Shown: positions 36,171-48,399, counted from the stretch's first letter. The stretch: DNA of 64,000 nucleotides from Anthonomus grandis grandis (GCF_022605725.1 NC_065548.1:41037131-41101130), one strand, 5' to 3'. Notes: generated from the letters alone by a model not told the origin. Numbers and translations are program-made.

Positions 36171-37319
36171 TAGTGAACGAGAGCTCTGTCAAGTAGTGTG
36201 AGATACATGAAATCATTGGAAATACAAAAAAAGTCTGTAATACTGCGCGCCATTTTTATGCGTCGTTGCCAGTGTTGTCAAATCGGGTTTTAATGATCTA
36301 CACAGTGGATTAAATATGCAATTGCAGCTGGTGAAATCGTGGTCTTCCTGTATGGTGTCAAGACAAAAATTGAATTTGGTGTATTTTATGCATTATTGAA
36401 TTGAAATGTATCCTATCGGTGGATACAGGAGATAAATGTGAGCCTTTTCCAATTTAGTTCTCTTTTATTAAAACCTGTGCTATTGGTAAAGAGTTAAAGG
36501 TTCTTATTAAAAAAGTGGAGTAATTAACTCGTGTCAACCTTTTTTCAGAAGGTACTTTGCAGGAAATTTTAAGATAAGAAAAAGGGGTGTTAAATTTATT
36601 AGTATAGAAAAAGAAATTATAGCCGTTGAAATTAGAATATTAATATATATAAATATAGAATATTCAGTAATTTTAAACAATTATGATGAGATGCAGATCT
36701 ATATTAAAGTGTCGAATGACGAATCATATGAATTAAGACAATAAGATGAACGCGAAGAATTTAAAAACATAAACCATAGATTCATGTTTTTATTTTATAT
36801 TCTTTCTTCTATATTCCACTGATATTAAGCCACATTAGAGCAAAAGTATTAAAACACGTTTGCATCACGTTGTCGCATCATACTAACAAAAACCCAAAAG
36901 CGGTCATTAAGCTGGTGAAAACGACAAAAAGCCGCCTGCGACACGTTCATAGCGTCACTGCAGCTAGTAATGCCAACACAACTCTAGTGTCTTAGTTTAT
37001 TAGTTTCCAACCTATAATTAATAAATAACTGTGTTATTTATATGGTGGTAAATTGAATTACAAAATTTAGGTAATTTTGGAATAGTTTTGAAAAATATCT
37101 GTAGAGATTTAAACAAAATGTTGGGGTGAAGTGGTAGTATATTAATTTTTATTTATAATTTTTAGACAACACTTAGTCAAAAACTGTAGAATATTATAGA
37201 ATATCGTGTGAGGAACAGCGGCAAGAAAGTATTTTTTTTAAAACAAGTCGTGATGTCAAAGGTCGTTTTAAGGTGTATACTTCCTTGAAAATTTCACCAG
37301 AGTGTTTGAGTAATTTTCG

Positions 37320-38420
37320 GCAACATGCTGTAACAAGATTTTCGTTAAATTTATGATTCTTCAGAAGTTTTGGTTAAATAATGTATTAAGGGATAAGTCT
37401 TTGCCATCCAATATTAATATAAGGTAGTATTATTTTAAACAACATTTTCAAGAATTAAGTACTCTACAAATACTAAGCAATATGGAATGCTACAACTTAG
37501 TTTGCATTAAAATTTATGGATTTACTGATGTACATTTTCGTAGTATTGCGGGATAGTGGAGATATTTAAGGAAGGTTATTGTGTGCGATGTCAATGCAAA
37601 AGAGAAAAAGCATCTATTAGTATTGGATAGCAAACTTTATCTGACGCGTCTTGTCTTTAAGCATGAACATATTGGATTATATCATGTCGAACTTTAACAA
37701 CTTTTGTACTTAATAACAGACATATATTGACTTAAGCTTAGAGAGCGAACTAACCAAGGATGCATTTAAAGCAACGTCCGACGATTTGTGGCGCGACGTA
37801 GTAAAGCCAGAATATTTTCAAATAATAATGCTTAATCTTTCTGGGGGCTAAGAGTGAACTAGAGGTACTTGGTAAGTTTTTTTTTTAGGTGCTAGTGATC
37901 AGATTAGTGATTTTAGTGCCAGTCAAGAAGGTAAATATCACTATATACCTAACTTTTCACCTTATTTTGGGGGATTCTGAAAGGCTGGGGTGGAATATTG
38001 CAAAGATCATTTAAAGAGAGTATTCGCAAATGCGTGTTTGATGTACGAAGATTTTTCTACTATTTTGAGTGAGGTCAAAGCAATTCTTAACTCCCAGCCA
38101 CTAACTTCTATGTCCCATAATCCTAATTCAGTTATTGGACGACCAATTATGTCTTTACCGGATACAGATGTGCGACATATCCCTAAGAGTAGATTGATTC
38201 TTTACAAGCGCATTCAACATATGCGAGTCCTTTAAAGGTTGCGTAGCAGTTAATAAAAGTTGGAATCAGGAATATTGGTAATGGTCAAAGAAATTCATAA
38301 TGTACTGCCTCTTCAGTAGTATAAGGGTCGTTAAGGTTCATCCAGCACAAGATGAAGTGGCTAGTCTAGAGTGACTAGCTATTGCCATCAAAAGAGGCTT
38401 AACTGAAATTTGTGTTTTGC
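37320..38420 (+). pseudogene. BEL/Pao pol remnant: RNase H start and integrase
   Basis: Plus-strand pieces in order: QKFWLNNVLRDKSLPS and IKIYGFTDVHFRSIAG (end of RT, start of RNase H, usually xxHGFxDAS); HLLVLDSKLYLTRLVFKHEH (integrase zinc-binding part); ARIFSNNNA (decayed second catalytic Asp box); YIPNFSPYFGGF and KAGVEYCKDHLKRVFANA; VKAILNSQPLTSMSHNPN, RPIMSLPD and, at the end, VVKVHPAQDEVASLE. The FGGxWEAGVKxxKxHLKRV motif is diagnostic for BEL/Pao. The catalytic Glu of EAG is changed to Lys. Several stops and frameshifts. Confidence 0.8.
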
Positions 38421-38574
38421 CTGTAGACAGTTGAGAAGAATCGTCTTTTAGTGCTCTTAATCTTATATAAAAAAAAAAAATTTTATATTTATAAAGTAAA
38501 TGTTTATTAATAACTTTTTGTAAATTAAGTATATATTTCTTATTGAAACTTTATTGGCTTTAAGGCCTGGAGCA

Positions 38575-38771
38575 TGTTTAAAACATAACTGTGTAACAGA
38601 GGGAACAGAGCTTGCTGGCTGTCCGATGACGGTGTGGTGGGAGGTGCTGGTGTTGACCTTGTAGTTGAAATGCCGGTGTAGAGAGATGTCTAGAAACAAA
38701 ATATTTGTAGAGTATTACTAAAAGATGTGTTTCAATTATAAAAGAAATAAAATAAGTATTAATTAAAAACA
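38575..38771 (+). repeat. 3' LTR of BEL/Pao element
   Basis: 197 bases; direct copy of 35973-36153, slightly longer because of small insertions (for instance cttgctgg and accttg). Confidence 0.82.
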
Positions 38772-38776
38772 GGTGT

Positions 38777-40486
38777 GGAAAGCAATTCGTTAAATGGGAA
38801 GGAAACTCGAGAGATGATCTTGTCTTTAAAGTAATTTATTTATTTTTCTCTACAACATTAGATATTTATATTTTTCATAGTTTTAAAAAATTTTAAAAAA
38901 ATGATAATTAATTACGGGAATTTGAAGATTAGCTGCCAGAAAAGTACATACTGCGTTCTATTCTATTTTTATTTATATACTTTGTTTTAGTCAAGTATTA
39001 GAAATATCTAAATATCTAACAAATATATACCGGTTGGAGAATTAAAGTTGTCCAAAATAATAATACCACCGCTTACTCTTATCGATAAGCGGCTGCCTCC
39101 GGTCGTCTGATAGGTATTTGCTGTTTTATTTGCCTTATTTTTTTTAATAACAATATTATCGGAATCTCTTAATTTATTTTATGACTGCACGCTACATTGT
39201 CGCATTTAATAGGGCTATAATTTTTTTCTCAAACTATTATGGCTGTTTATACTGCTTTCAAAAAAATTTAAATTTTTAAATGGTTTTATGAAAGCAGTTC
39301 AGAAGTATTATGTGATGATTTTTTTTATGTTAATTTCAAAATAGACCGATTTCTTGCAAAAATACAGTTTTTTCGTCATTTATTTAAGCAAAATTTTGAT
39401 TCAATAAACTTTAGTGTAAAAAGCTACTTGAATTAGTGCTTTAAACGCTAGAAACACTAGAAAACAAAAGAATATAAAATTCTTTAATCGTTATAATTAT
39501 TTACTTCTTTTAAAGTAATTTTTTAAACGTTTTAAAAATATTCCTATATATAAATTGAATCGCTTAAACCACTATTAGTCCTAATTTTAATTTGATTGAT
39601 AATTATGAACATTATAGTAAAACCTAATATTTTTGTTACTTTTATGAACCATAAAGAATTTTTATTAACCATTTTACATTACTCAATTTCTAATATTTCC
39701 AGTAAACTTTTTAAATTTACTTCTGTATAAATTATATCAGTGATAAAAAGGCAATTATTATAATTAAAAATTAAGAACTATATAGTGCATTCACGAGGAA
39801 AGCAGCAATTTGCGAAAGGAACAGTATAGTAACATGCGCGTTTCTAAAATGAAAAATTTTAATACAGGGTAGAGGCAAGTAGAAACGATGACGTCAAAAT
39901 TATTTTATTTAAAAAGAACACCCTGCATGTTATGACGTTTTTCAATTCTATGATATATTCTGAATACGTTTTGAATACCAACCATACGCTTATAGTCATA
40001 GGTACGTCAAATACGTAACAGACTAACGAAACATATAAAATTAAAACATAAAAATTTAGTCGTGATTTATTGTACCTAATATTTAATTTGTTGTCCATTT
40101 GATTCAATGCGTCCTTTGCAATGAAAATTTCGGTTACAGGATGTCTCAAGTAGTAACTGTGATTCCAACATTAATTTTTTATATGTATTCTTAGCAAGTA
40201 AGTAGACCTTATTATGTTTGAATTGTTTCCAATTTTAGAACATATTTAAAAACGGTTTGTCTGTTCTTTCTGACATTTAAATCTGTTCTGACTTAGACCT
40301 GGAATCGGTCTATTATGCAGTATAATGAGGTTATGGTAATAGTTATTTATGTAATAGGTGTGTAATAATCCTTTTTTATGAATGAATTCTCATGAATAAA
40401 AAAAGGGAATTTTACCCACTTGTAATTTATAAAACTTTTGCTACTACCAAAGAAAATATTAAAAAAAATCAAAAATACCAAATTAC
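38777..40486. other. spacer with dispersed repeat copy and small inverted ends
   Basis: No coding sense. 39076-39230 is the second copy of the repeat found at 10050. At 39872-39930 atacagggt and acaccctgcat sit about 45 bases apart as inverted ends, as in many short insect repeats; an overlapping 96-codon minus-strand open stretch has no motif. Confidence 0.35.
39076..39230 (-). repeat. dispersed repeat, copy 2 (inverted relative to copy 1)
   Basis: The reverse complement contains acagcaaat-acctatcagacgaccgg, matching 10138-10176, and upstream attatag..attaaat and gataatatt blocks also align. It is outside the beat gene whereas copy 1 is inside its first intron. Confidence 0.55.
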
Positions 40487-40640
40487 TTTACGCACTAGTG
40501 CGTAAAAAAAAAACAGCAAAAAATTTTTTGACAAATTATAAATTAAATGTCAAATAAACGTCAAATTACTTTTTATGCACTAGTGCGTCATAAACCCTGG
40601 GAAGTGTGTAAGGTTAGTACTTTACGCACGGTGGTAGAAA
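40487..40640. repeat. cluster of CGCACTAGTGCG palindromes
   Basis: A perfect 20-bp palindrome, tttacgcactagtgcgtaaa, is at 40487-40506. A second copy with small changes (atgcactagtgcgtcat) follows near 40576, and a half copy (actttacgcacggtgg) near 40620. Each is followed by an A-run and a gaca-aat stretch (ttgacaaat), so the unit appears to be repeated about every 60-70 bases. Confidence 0.65.
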
Positions 40641-41207
40641 AAAAGAATTTTTGACAAATACTTTTTCTGACCGTCTCATTAGTGGGAGTGGCGATACTGA
40701 ATAGCCTTTTAAATCTTCAGGTTTTTCTCCAAACGCTTTATCTTTGAGATTTTCTTAACCAGACCGTTTACAAACACAAATTTAATGGGCCAACAAATCT
40801 AAAGGAGTTGCAAGAGAAAATTATTGAATGTGCCAATTTCATATCACTCCAAACTCTTTTGGTATGAAATAGCTTTTATGATAGGTTAACTTATTAAATA
40901 GCTAAAAAACGAGATCTGTTTGAACGTTTAACCTAAATAATTTAATTTTCTTAAGTTTATTTTAAAGAGTTTTAAATTTATTTTTGTATAGGGTTTAAAA
41001 TTTTTTACTTCAATCAAAATTTATATTTAATTTAAATTAGAATATTGCTTTAGTTTTTGTTATGCAATACACAGCATGATGAACATTTTAGGATTTATCA
41101 ATTCTATGTGCGTTTCAAACTAATCTATGTAAAACCTACCTTAGAAAAATATTATAAAAGTATCTGAACTTTAAGTAAAATTTTGAGAAATATTATTGCA
41201 AGTGAAA
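40641..41207. other. spacer, no feature seen
   Basis: No recognisable content. Confidence 0.4.
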
Positions 41208-41209
41208 TA

Positions 41210-42763
41210 CACACCCCACAAAAATTATCGCATCACTAGTATTTTAAGATATTTTTAATATTTTTTGGGACAATCTGTATATGTATCAACTTAAAAGATA
41301 TTTCTGGTTTCTTATCATGGGCAAAAAATGATCGGAATTTCTTACATATTTTTTTTTGCAAAAATGCTCGCGTAGATTATTCCTGTGTTGGCGAATGCAT
41401 TGAGATCGAAAACTTTCTAAGCAAATAGTGTTATTCTAAAGTGAAAATTAAAATTTATTGTTAATAATGGATGTGCCTGAACGTTTAACAAGACACGTGA
41501 CTAATGAAGAAGCCGCTAGAATCATTGCGCTCATAGAAGATGACCGCAGTCAAAGATACGTCGCTCGGATAATGGGTTTAACAAAGCACCATATCCAGAG
41601 TTGTTAATCGCTACCAAGAAACAGGACATCTATCCAGATGATCCAAACAAGGCCGCAGAAGGGTAACTTCGGTAGTAGATGATCGTTACTTAAGGTTAAC
41701 GGCTTTAAGAATTAGGCATACCACCCACCTCTAGAAGACTGCAAACAGATCTGTTGGCTGCTCGTAATGTCTGAATAAGCCTACAGACAGTTCGAAATAG
41801 GCTGAGAGAAGCAGGTTTACGAGCCAGAGTGCCAGCTAGAGGTCCACGTCTTACCAGAGAACATAGAGTAGCAAGATTGCAATTTGCTAGAGAACAAGCA
41901 AATTGGAATATTCAAGATTGGTCCAATATTTTATTCACAGATAAATTAAATTAAGATTTTGACTATATTCATCAGATAGGCGTGTACCAGTATATAGGCG
42001 ACGTGGTGAACGGCACGATCAGGGTAATTTTTGTCAAACTGAAAGCTTTGGTGGTGGCTCTATCATGGTTTGGGGAGGAATTTCTTTTAAGGGTCGCACG
42101 GAGCTAGTACCAGTGAATGATGGAAGACTACATGCTGACAGGTACATAACCGATATCTTAGAACCCCATGTAGTGCCCTATATGCTATATATCGGTGATA
42201 ATTTTGTGCTAATGCATGATAATGCTCATCCACACTCTGCTAGAGTTGTTCGGCAATACTTAGAAGAGGTCGAGATACCCACCTTAAATTGGTCTGCACG
42301 TAGCCCGGACCTTAATCCGATAGAACATGTCTGGGACCATCTAGGAGGGCAAATTCAGCAACATCCAGCACCAATAAAAACACTAGATGATCTTCAAAAT
42401 GTTCTTTTTGACTTCTGGGCAAACGTGCCGCAAGAATACCTCCAAAACCTGTTTAGAAGCCTTCAAAGATGAATGGAAGCTGTAATTAGAGCCAGGGGGG
42501 GTAACACACACTATTAGAAATTCATTGGCTTAAATAAAGTTAATTTTTTTTGTATACATGTTTTGTAAATTTTTTTGATTTTTGTATGTTTTGGTAATTA
42601 AAAATGTTTGTTCTCTGTAGATTGAACTGATTTAAAATAAATGTTGCAAAAGTCGTATTATTTGGTGATTTAATTATCTATATCAATAAAATTTTAAAAA
42701 ATAGGCAAACAATTTAAAATATTTAAGAAATAATAAGTGATGCGATAATTTTTGTGGGGTGTG
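41210..42763 (+). mobile_element. Tc1-like (DD34E) transposon
   Basis: Inverted tips cacaccccacaaaaatt and the reverse complement match over about 26 bases (to gcatcact), with TA on both sides (41208-41209, 42764-42765). Total 1554 bp, the usual size of Tc1 elements. One transposase pseudogene occupies 41467-42472. Confidence 0.88.
41467..42472 (+). pseudogene. Tc1 transposase with frameshifts
   Basis: Starts MDVPERLTRHVTNEEAARI with the paired-like helix-turn-helix part DDRSQRYVARIMGL, then loses frame near 41590. Pieces such as NILFTD keep the first catalytic Asp but the usual ESRF after it is changed. From 42065 a clean frame reads MVWGGISFKGRTELV, LMHDNAHPHSARV and RSPDLNPIEHVWD to the stop at 42472. 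I count 34 residues between the second Asp and the Glu, the Tc1 spacing. At least three breaks in the 5' half, none in the 3' half. Confidence 0.85.
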
Positions 42764-42765
42764 TA

Positions 42766-43102
42766 GTTACCCTCATCATTTAGATACTGTTATCCTAGGG
42801 AAAAATAACTCACCTGGTATGGGTAGCACAGCACATGAATTGCATGTATACGCGTTGCGATATTTTGCTTTAAGCTTCTCTTTGTCCGTAATGTATATTA
42901 TACAAATATTACTACAAATTTTACAATAATTTGGAAAATTTGACAAATAGTGTTACAAAATGCGGTGCAAATATTTTAAAAGCATATTGTTGGAGTCAAG
43001 ATAAGACTTTTTTTTTCTATAAACATGTGTCCTAAAATGCATCCTTAGAGCTACAGCCCAGCCCGCGCAAATTGCTTGAAGATAATCGATTATTTGGAAC
43101 AC
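42766..43102. other. spacer, no feature seen
   Basis: No recognisable content. Confidence 0.4.
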
Positions 43103-43334
43103 TGACTACAATTATACGTCAAATCTTCTAAAAATTTCCATACTGTCATTTTTTAAGTGCACTTTTCATTTTCCGTCCCAAAAATGGTGTAAATATACAA
43201 TTTTAGGGAGTTATTATCCTTCTAATGGCCCCTATCTTATAATTCCGATAAAAAATTTAAAAATCAAAAAAGCAACACAATCTAGTCAGCTTTGAAAAAA
43301 TCTAAAATTTTTATCTCTTGCATTTATTCGATAT

Positions 43335-43572
43335 TGTAATATTATAACTCGGAAATAATACGCGTTATATTTTTCCAAATAACATCTTTCTTATTAGCCT
43401 TCATATTGCACTGAAATTTTAACGTAGCTCTGTACCATATAGAAATATCCATTGTTGTATGTATAAAAAGTAAATTCCTAAGAAAATATGATTTTATTAG
43501 GTGACTTAGTTTACTTAGCATAACTAGAGTTAATTTGGCTTATACCAGAGTTAATTTATTTAATATACTGCA
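43335..43572 (-). repeat. 3' LTR of Gypsy element 1
   Basis: 238 bases, direct copy of 49173-49392. Shared blocks include gaaataatacgcgttatatt and gtgacttagtttactta. Divergence with indels is considerable, so the element is old. Confidence 0.82.
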
Positions 43573-43574
43573 TT

Positions 43575-44600
43575 TTCTCCACTACCATTTTGCGCAAACA
43601 ACATTTAACAATACTGTAACCTTTTAGGTTCTTTAATAATTCTTTTTGGCCTGTTATTACTGAAACCACTTTGAACAGGTTTTTTGGGACTTAAAAATAA
43701 TTTATCGAGCTTCATGTCTTCACTATCATTAAAACTGTTTGACTTAACTTTACAGACCGAATGATTAGCCAGGAAGTCGTTTGTTTACGCTTCTACACCC
43801 CCTTTTATTTCACTAAAATTATTATATTCTAGAATTTGATTTAGATGACGGTGCCAGGTTTTATTTAATTCTGATGTAAAAATCAAATATGTACGAGGAC
43901 CGACAACCTTAACGACCCTTCCTAAAACCCAAAAATATTTTTAGTTTACGAGATACCCTTGCTAAAATATAGTAGTTAACAAAAAAGCGTTTTTCTCTGT
44001 TTAACTTATAATATTTTTTTCTGAAACTTTATACACTTTGTGACCTTTTGAGAAGCAGAAATCTGCTAGAGAATACACTATTGTCATTTAGATCTGGTGC
44101 AAGTAAATTGAAATTGTTACGTAATTTTCGTCCAAACATTAATTCTGCAGGTGACTTCTTCGTTGAACAGTGAGGTGTACACCTATAGTCGAAAAGAAAA
44201 TTATCCAGACCAAGTCGAATATCTCAATCCCATGACTTACAGATTTCATAATTGCGTGCTTTATTGTTTTAACTAAATTTTCAGCCGCTCCATTTGTGGC
44301 AGGATGATATGGTGGACTTTGCTTAATTTTGACTTCGTTGGACATTAAAAAACTTTCGTATTTACTTGACGTAAAAGATGCAGTATTATCGGATAATATA
44401 ACTTTAGGTTACTCGAATTCAATAAATAAAATTTGCAAAATTTTAACTGTTGTTGTGCCGCTAGAACTACTAATAATAAACGCTTATAACCACTTTGAAA
44501 AAGTGTCGACAATAACTAAAATTTGTTTTCCATAAAGAGGCCCCAAACAATCAATATCTAATCCTTCCCAAGGAGCATTGGGATAAATCCATATTTTAAA
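43575..44600 (-). pseudogene. Gypsy 1 integrase remnant
   Basis: Minus strand, from 44600 down: APWEGLDIDCLGPLYGK with the first catalytic Asp, LVIVDTFSKW, VILSDNTASFTSSKY with the second, then the open stretch 44345-44139 reading SPPYHPATNGAAENLVKTIK, which carries the catalytic Glu (NGAAEN). C-terminal pieces (GRVVKVVGPRTYLI) continue towards the 3' LTR. DDE residues are kept although stops interrupt. Confidence 0.75.
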
Positions 44601-44899
44601 TGTAGCTTTAGGTGGCATATTTCTAAAATTTATACAAGAGCTATATGATTTAACCGAGCACTCTGTAGATAGTAATCCTATGCAATCAATTTAAAACATT
44701 GGGCTGCAGCAACTGGGGTATTACTATTCCATTTACAGAAAATAGACAACAATTTTTAAGGGTTTACAAATTAATTTTAATGTAATTGTTTTTTAAAGTA
44801 TTATCAATATTTATAGTATTGTCAACCACTTTTTAAATATTCAATTACTTTAGGAATTGTCTTATTCTTTAAAATATAATTTCTTATTTCCTCATAATT

Positions 44900-46265
44900 T
44901 AGAGGAACATTTTAATTTTTTTTTTATTAAAATTATAATTATCCTGTTTTTTTGTCTTGTCTAATAATGGCGGCCTAGATAAAATTCGGCAAAATTATCT
45001 TCAGATTTTAAAAATTCTATATCATATATAAGACTAGACAAAATTAATGCCCAGCTCTGTAATCTATTTGCAGTATAGGTAGGTATGCCCTTTTTAGGGC
45101 CAAAAATTAAAACTTATGGTTTATGATCGGTATGCAATACAAATCCTTTACCAAACAAATATTGATAATTAATGCAAACGATTAATTTAATGCAAACTTT
45201 ATGCTTAACGCTTCCTTTCCAATTTGAGAATAATTCTTTTCACTTTTTGACAAAGTGCGCGAAGCGTAAGCTATTGGTCGCAAAATTCCGTTTATAAAAT
45301 GCATATTGACTGCCCATACATAGATGCATCCACATAGAAATGCACTGGTAAGTTGGGATTACAAGGTACCAAAACACTATTAGAAGCCAAAATACATTTT
45401 ACTTATGAAATGCCTCTAAACATTCTTTATCAAATCTCGATAAGCAACCTTTTTGTAACAAATTATATAACGATTTTAATAAATTAGAAGCATTTGGTAT
45501 AAATCTATTGTAATAATTGACTACGCCCAAAAAAGACTTAAGCTGCGTATAATTTTCTGGAACAGCGGCATTTAAAATAGCTTCAACTTTATTTTTACTC
45601 TTATGTAAACCAGTTTTGTCGATTATACACCCAACATATTAAACACTATCTTTAAAAAAATCGCATTTACTCATTTCAATAGATAAACCACAATCCGAAA
45701 ATTTTTGTAAAACTTGCTTCACCTTTTTTAAATGTTCTTCCAAATTTGTACCCCAAATAAATAGGTCATCTTGAAAACATGCCACTTTCTCAATACGCAG
45801 TAAAATTTTCTCCATTATTTTTTTAATTTAAACGACCCAGAATTTATTCCAAAAAGAAGTCTATTGTAAATAAAAGTCCCCGATATGTGATTATAGTAGT
45901 TAAATTTTTAGACTCATTATCAAATTCAACTTGTTAAAAAGCGCTAGACAAATCTAATTTAGTAAAACAGTTGCCCCGTTGTAATTTAACAAAAAGCTCT
46001 TCGATACGAGGAAGTGGAAGCTTATCGACTTCTAAATTTGAACTTGCAATTTTAAACTAATATTTCCTTTTGTAAAAAAACCTAAATTACTAAAGAATAT
46101 ATTTGAAAATTCACTGCATGATTGATCTATATAATTTCTAGCATCAAAAGCTTTTACTATATTAATTGATAATACAAAGGTATTATAAAAATCATGCCTT
46201 AATAAAGGTGGTCCCTCCTTCTAAATTACATATGAATATTAAGATTCTGACTTACCTCTGTAGAT
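44900..46265 (-). pseudogene. Gypsy 1 reverse transcriptase and RNase H remnant
   Basis: Minus strand from 46265 down: TVFDGRQICALGEILE (end of the protease-RT linker), CFTKLDLSSAF (motif A), ACFQDDLFIWGTN (catalytic box, usually YLDD), FLGVVNYYNRFIPNAS (thumb), then FVLHTDHKP (RNase H). Motif order is that of Gypsy pol. Many stops. Confidence 0.75.
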
Positions 46266-46700
46266 TATATTTTCTAATATTTCACCCAATGCACAAATTT
46301 GTCGGCCATCAAACACCGTAAGAAAATTTGATCATGTGTCAGAAAATATAAAAGAGTTGGGTTGGCTTAAGTGTGATAACTGGTATAATTTTAACTTGAC
46401 TCTATTTTCTAGAAAACTAAATATGTGTCAACAACCAGTATATTTGTTTAAAAAACTAATTTATAGGGAGGCTGTGCATAATCACTTTTTGCGAGATAAA
46501 AATTATTAAACAATGCCACAACATAGAACTTCTTTTTTTAAAAAGAGCTTCAGTTATAATTGTGTTAACTTATATAATAACTTACCTCTTCAATTTAAGG
46601 TATGCAATACTGGTTATTTAAAGTCTAAGTACAAGAGGTATTTATTAGATGTGCAGTTGATTTTTAGAACTTTTTTAGTGACAGATATATTATATGTATA

Positions 46701-47800
46701 CAGGGTGTTTCGGAACTGTAGGGTCGGGCTTCTGGAGGTTGTTCAGTACGGCAGTGGAATCCATTTGAGTGTGGGAGCCCATATCCGGAAATGTGTCACT
46801 GCGCCGCTGCGGCCCTGGGACGCGTTTAGGTTTGGGAAGGATATTAGTTGTCTAAATGGGATCTGATGTGCATTTATTTTTGCCTTTTGTATATGATGCC
46901 ATCACAACAATTGTTCAAAATGTCTTCCTCCAACCTCAATAGTCAAAACACCGATTTAAACGCCGCACATGATTTCAGCGGACTACACTAAAAATTTGAT
47001 CCTCATTTTGAATGATTTCAAATGCTGCTGTTATTTGTCCAATTAAGTCTAGCTCTGATTCTACTGGAGTTTCGTAGACTAAAGACTTTACATGTCTGGG
47101 TTCTGGGAGAACTTCTTCCAATAAACGCAGATAAATAGGTCCTGTTAACCGTTCCGGTAGAAGATATGGCCCAATTAAATAATCATCAACAAAATTGCAT
47201 AAGGAAGTGGTAAGGATGGAGTTGTTGCTCGTGTAGTACCCGCCAGGCAGAAGCGTTACTCGTATTCATATTCTTAGCGACGTCACGTATGTTATTTGAT
47301 GGTTCATCGGCAACTCGCTGAGCACCGTTTCTTCAAATTCGACCATTCTTACGGTTCGAGCAACACCAGTATCATGCATCTTGGCCTTAAACATACCTGT
47401 CTCAGCGAGCCGCCGATGAACCGCAATAAACTTTTTGTATCCAGGATGATGTCGTTCATGGGATAACGTTCATGATACAACCGCGATGCTGCTCGTGCAT
47501 TGCAGTTTGTTGCTCCGTATGTCAAATGCATATCCGCCAATTCTTGATTGGTAAAGTTTTCCATTAGCAGTAAATGTTTAAAAATTGTAAGCTATAACAT
47601 TTTTAAACATGACATTGAGAATTGACATTGATAAGGGTTGATTTTGAACAATTGTTGTTATGGTGTCATGTACGGGAGTTGGGGGTGAATGCGGCGGATC
47701 CTGTTTGGGTATTTGGACATGGGTTCCTGTGCTCGGGTGGATTCTTCTGTTGCGCTGAGCGGCCCCCGGAGGTTTGATCCCGTGTTTCTGGAACACCCTG
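46701..47800 (-). mobile_element. mariner-like deletion derivative inside the LINE
   Basis: Tips cagggtgttt on the left and aacaccctg on the right are flanked by TA (46699-46700, 47801-47802). Inverted arms of about 220 bases share acaacaattgttcaaaat at their inner ends. The arms are GC-rich compared with the surroundings. The interior is too short for a whole transposase. Confidence 0.78.
46900..47564 (-). pseudogene. mariner-like transposase lacking its catalytic core
   Basis: The minus strand starts at 47564 MENFTNQELADMHLTYG and ASRLYHERYP (N-terminal DNA-binding part), then jumps through FVDDYLIGPYLLPERL and YLRLLEEVLPE straight to the C-terminal part (VESELDLIGQITAAFEII). The boxes with the second and third catalytic acids are missing, so an internal deletion of a few hundred bases took place. 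Confidence 0.7.
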
Positions 47801-48069
47801 TATATGTACTGCATTGTTATGGTTGGTTAAAACTGTTTTATTCTCAGTGTTATCTCTTAAAAGCATTCTATTGGATCTTCTCTATTAACATTTAAAGATG
47901 GTGAACTTAATATCCGGAGAATTGGTTGAGTGGGAGAATGGCCAGGAGGCTAAACTTCGCCAGTTGCGCTATTCTTGTGCATATGATGTGAGTGTATATT
48001 TTCATATATTTTTACATTGTATGTGGAAAGAAATACTTGAATAAAGGCGTTATTTATTTATTTAAAAAA

Positions 48070-48265
48070 CTTAATACTTTCCACCAGTGGCACATCTTTA
48101 TATTGTATATTCTTTAATTTTTCAGATATTAAGCTAACACTAGCAGCAGTATTAAGCTCAAATTACATAGAATTATAATTTACCACAATACCCACAAGTA
48201 TTGGCTTTGAGTTTTCTACAGAAATATGAAAAATTAATCAATGTTTTCATTTTTAATATAATTTT
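48070..48265 (-). pseudogene. Gypsy 1 protease remnant
   Basis: Minus strand reads KPILVGIVVNYNS, a stop, then FELNTAASVSLISEKL. The catalytic DTGA of retroviral-type aspartic proteases has become NTAA. Confidence 0.55.
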
Positions 48266-48399
48266 GACTGACCAAAAATTTCCGTATTAGAATACAAAAG
48301 TTGATCATCTTCCTCTTGAAAGAAATTATTACGATTTATTCTTTTTACTTTACGTACTGTTGTAATATGCCTTTTAACAATTCAAGCATTGCACATATA

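Larger units (their letters stand above)
35973..38771 (+). mobile_element. BEL/Pao LTR retrotransposon, internally deleted
   Basis: Two direct repeats, 35973-36153 and 38575-38771, both begin TGTTTAAAA and end AAACA, and share tgtccgatgacggtgt, ggtgctggtgtt and gaaataaaat. Outside them lie GGTGC (35968-35972) and GGTGT (38772-38776), a 5-bp target duplication with one change. A primer-binding-like sequence follows the 5' LTR. The interior is only 2.4 kb and retains just the end of RT/RNase H and the integrase, all decayed; gag, protease and most of RT are missing. Confidence 0.85.
46290..48066 (+). mobile_element. LINE 3' end inserted in Gypsy 1
   Basis: Plus-strand pieces LGWLKCDNWYNFN, VYLFKKLIYREAVHN and then an open frame from 46513 (RTSFFKKSFSYNCVNLYNNLP, KYKRYLLD) are the C-terminus of a Jockey/CR1-like ORF2. 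After the inserted mariner derivative the 3' UTR resumes at 47803 and ends with aataaaggcg and a ttatttatttattta tail near 48066. It is 5'-truncated, as usual for LINEs. Confidence 0.65.

Noticed and set aside
36580..36780. KFISIEKEIIAVE-like residues suggesting a Gypsy RNase H
   Set aside because: Too short, out of order for the BEL/Pao element that surrounds it, and no second motif.
39859..40149. 96-codon minus-strand open stretch
   Set aside because: Covers a small repeat with cagggt and accctg ends; no protein motif.
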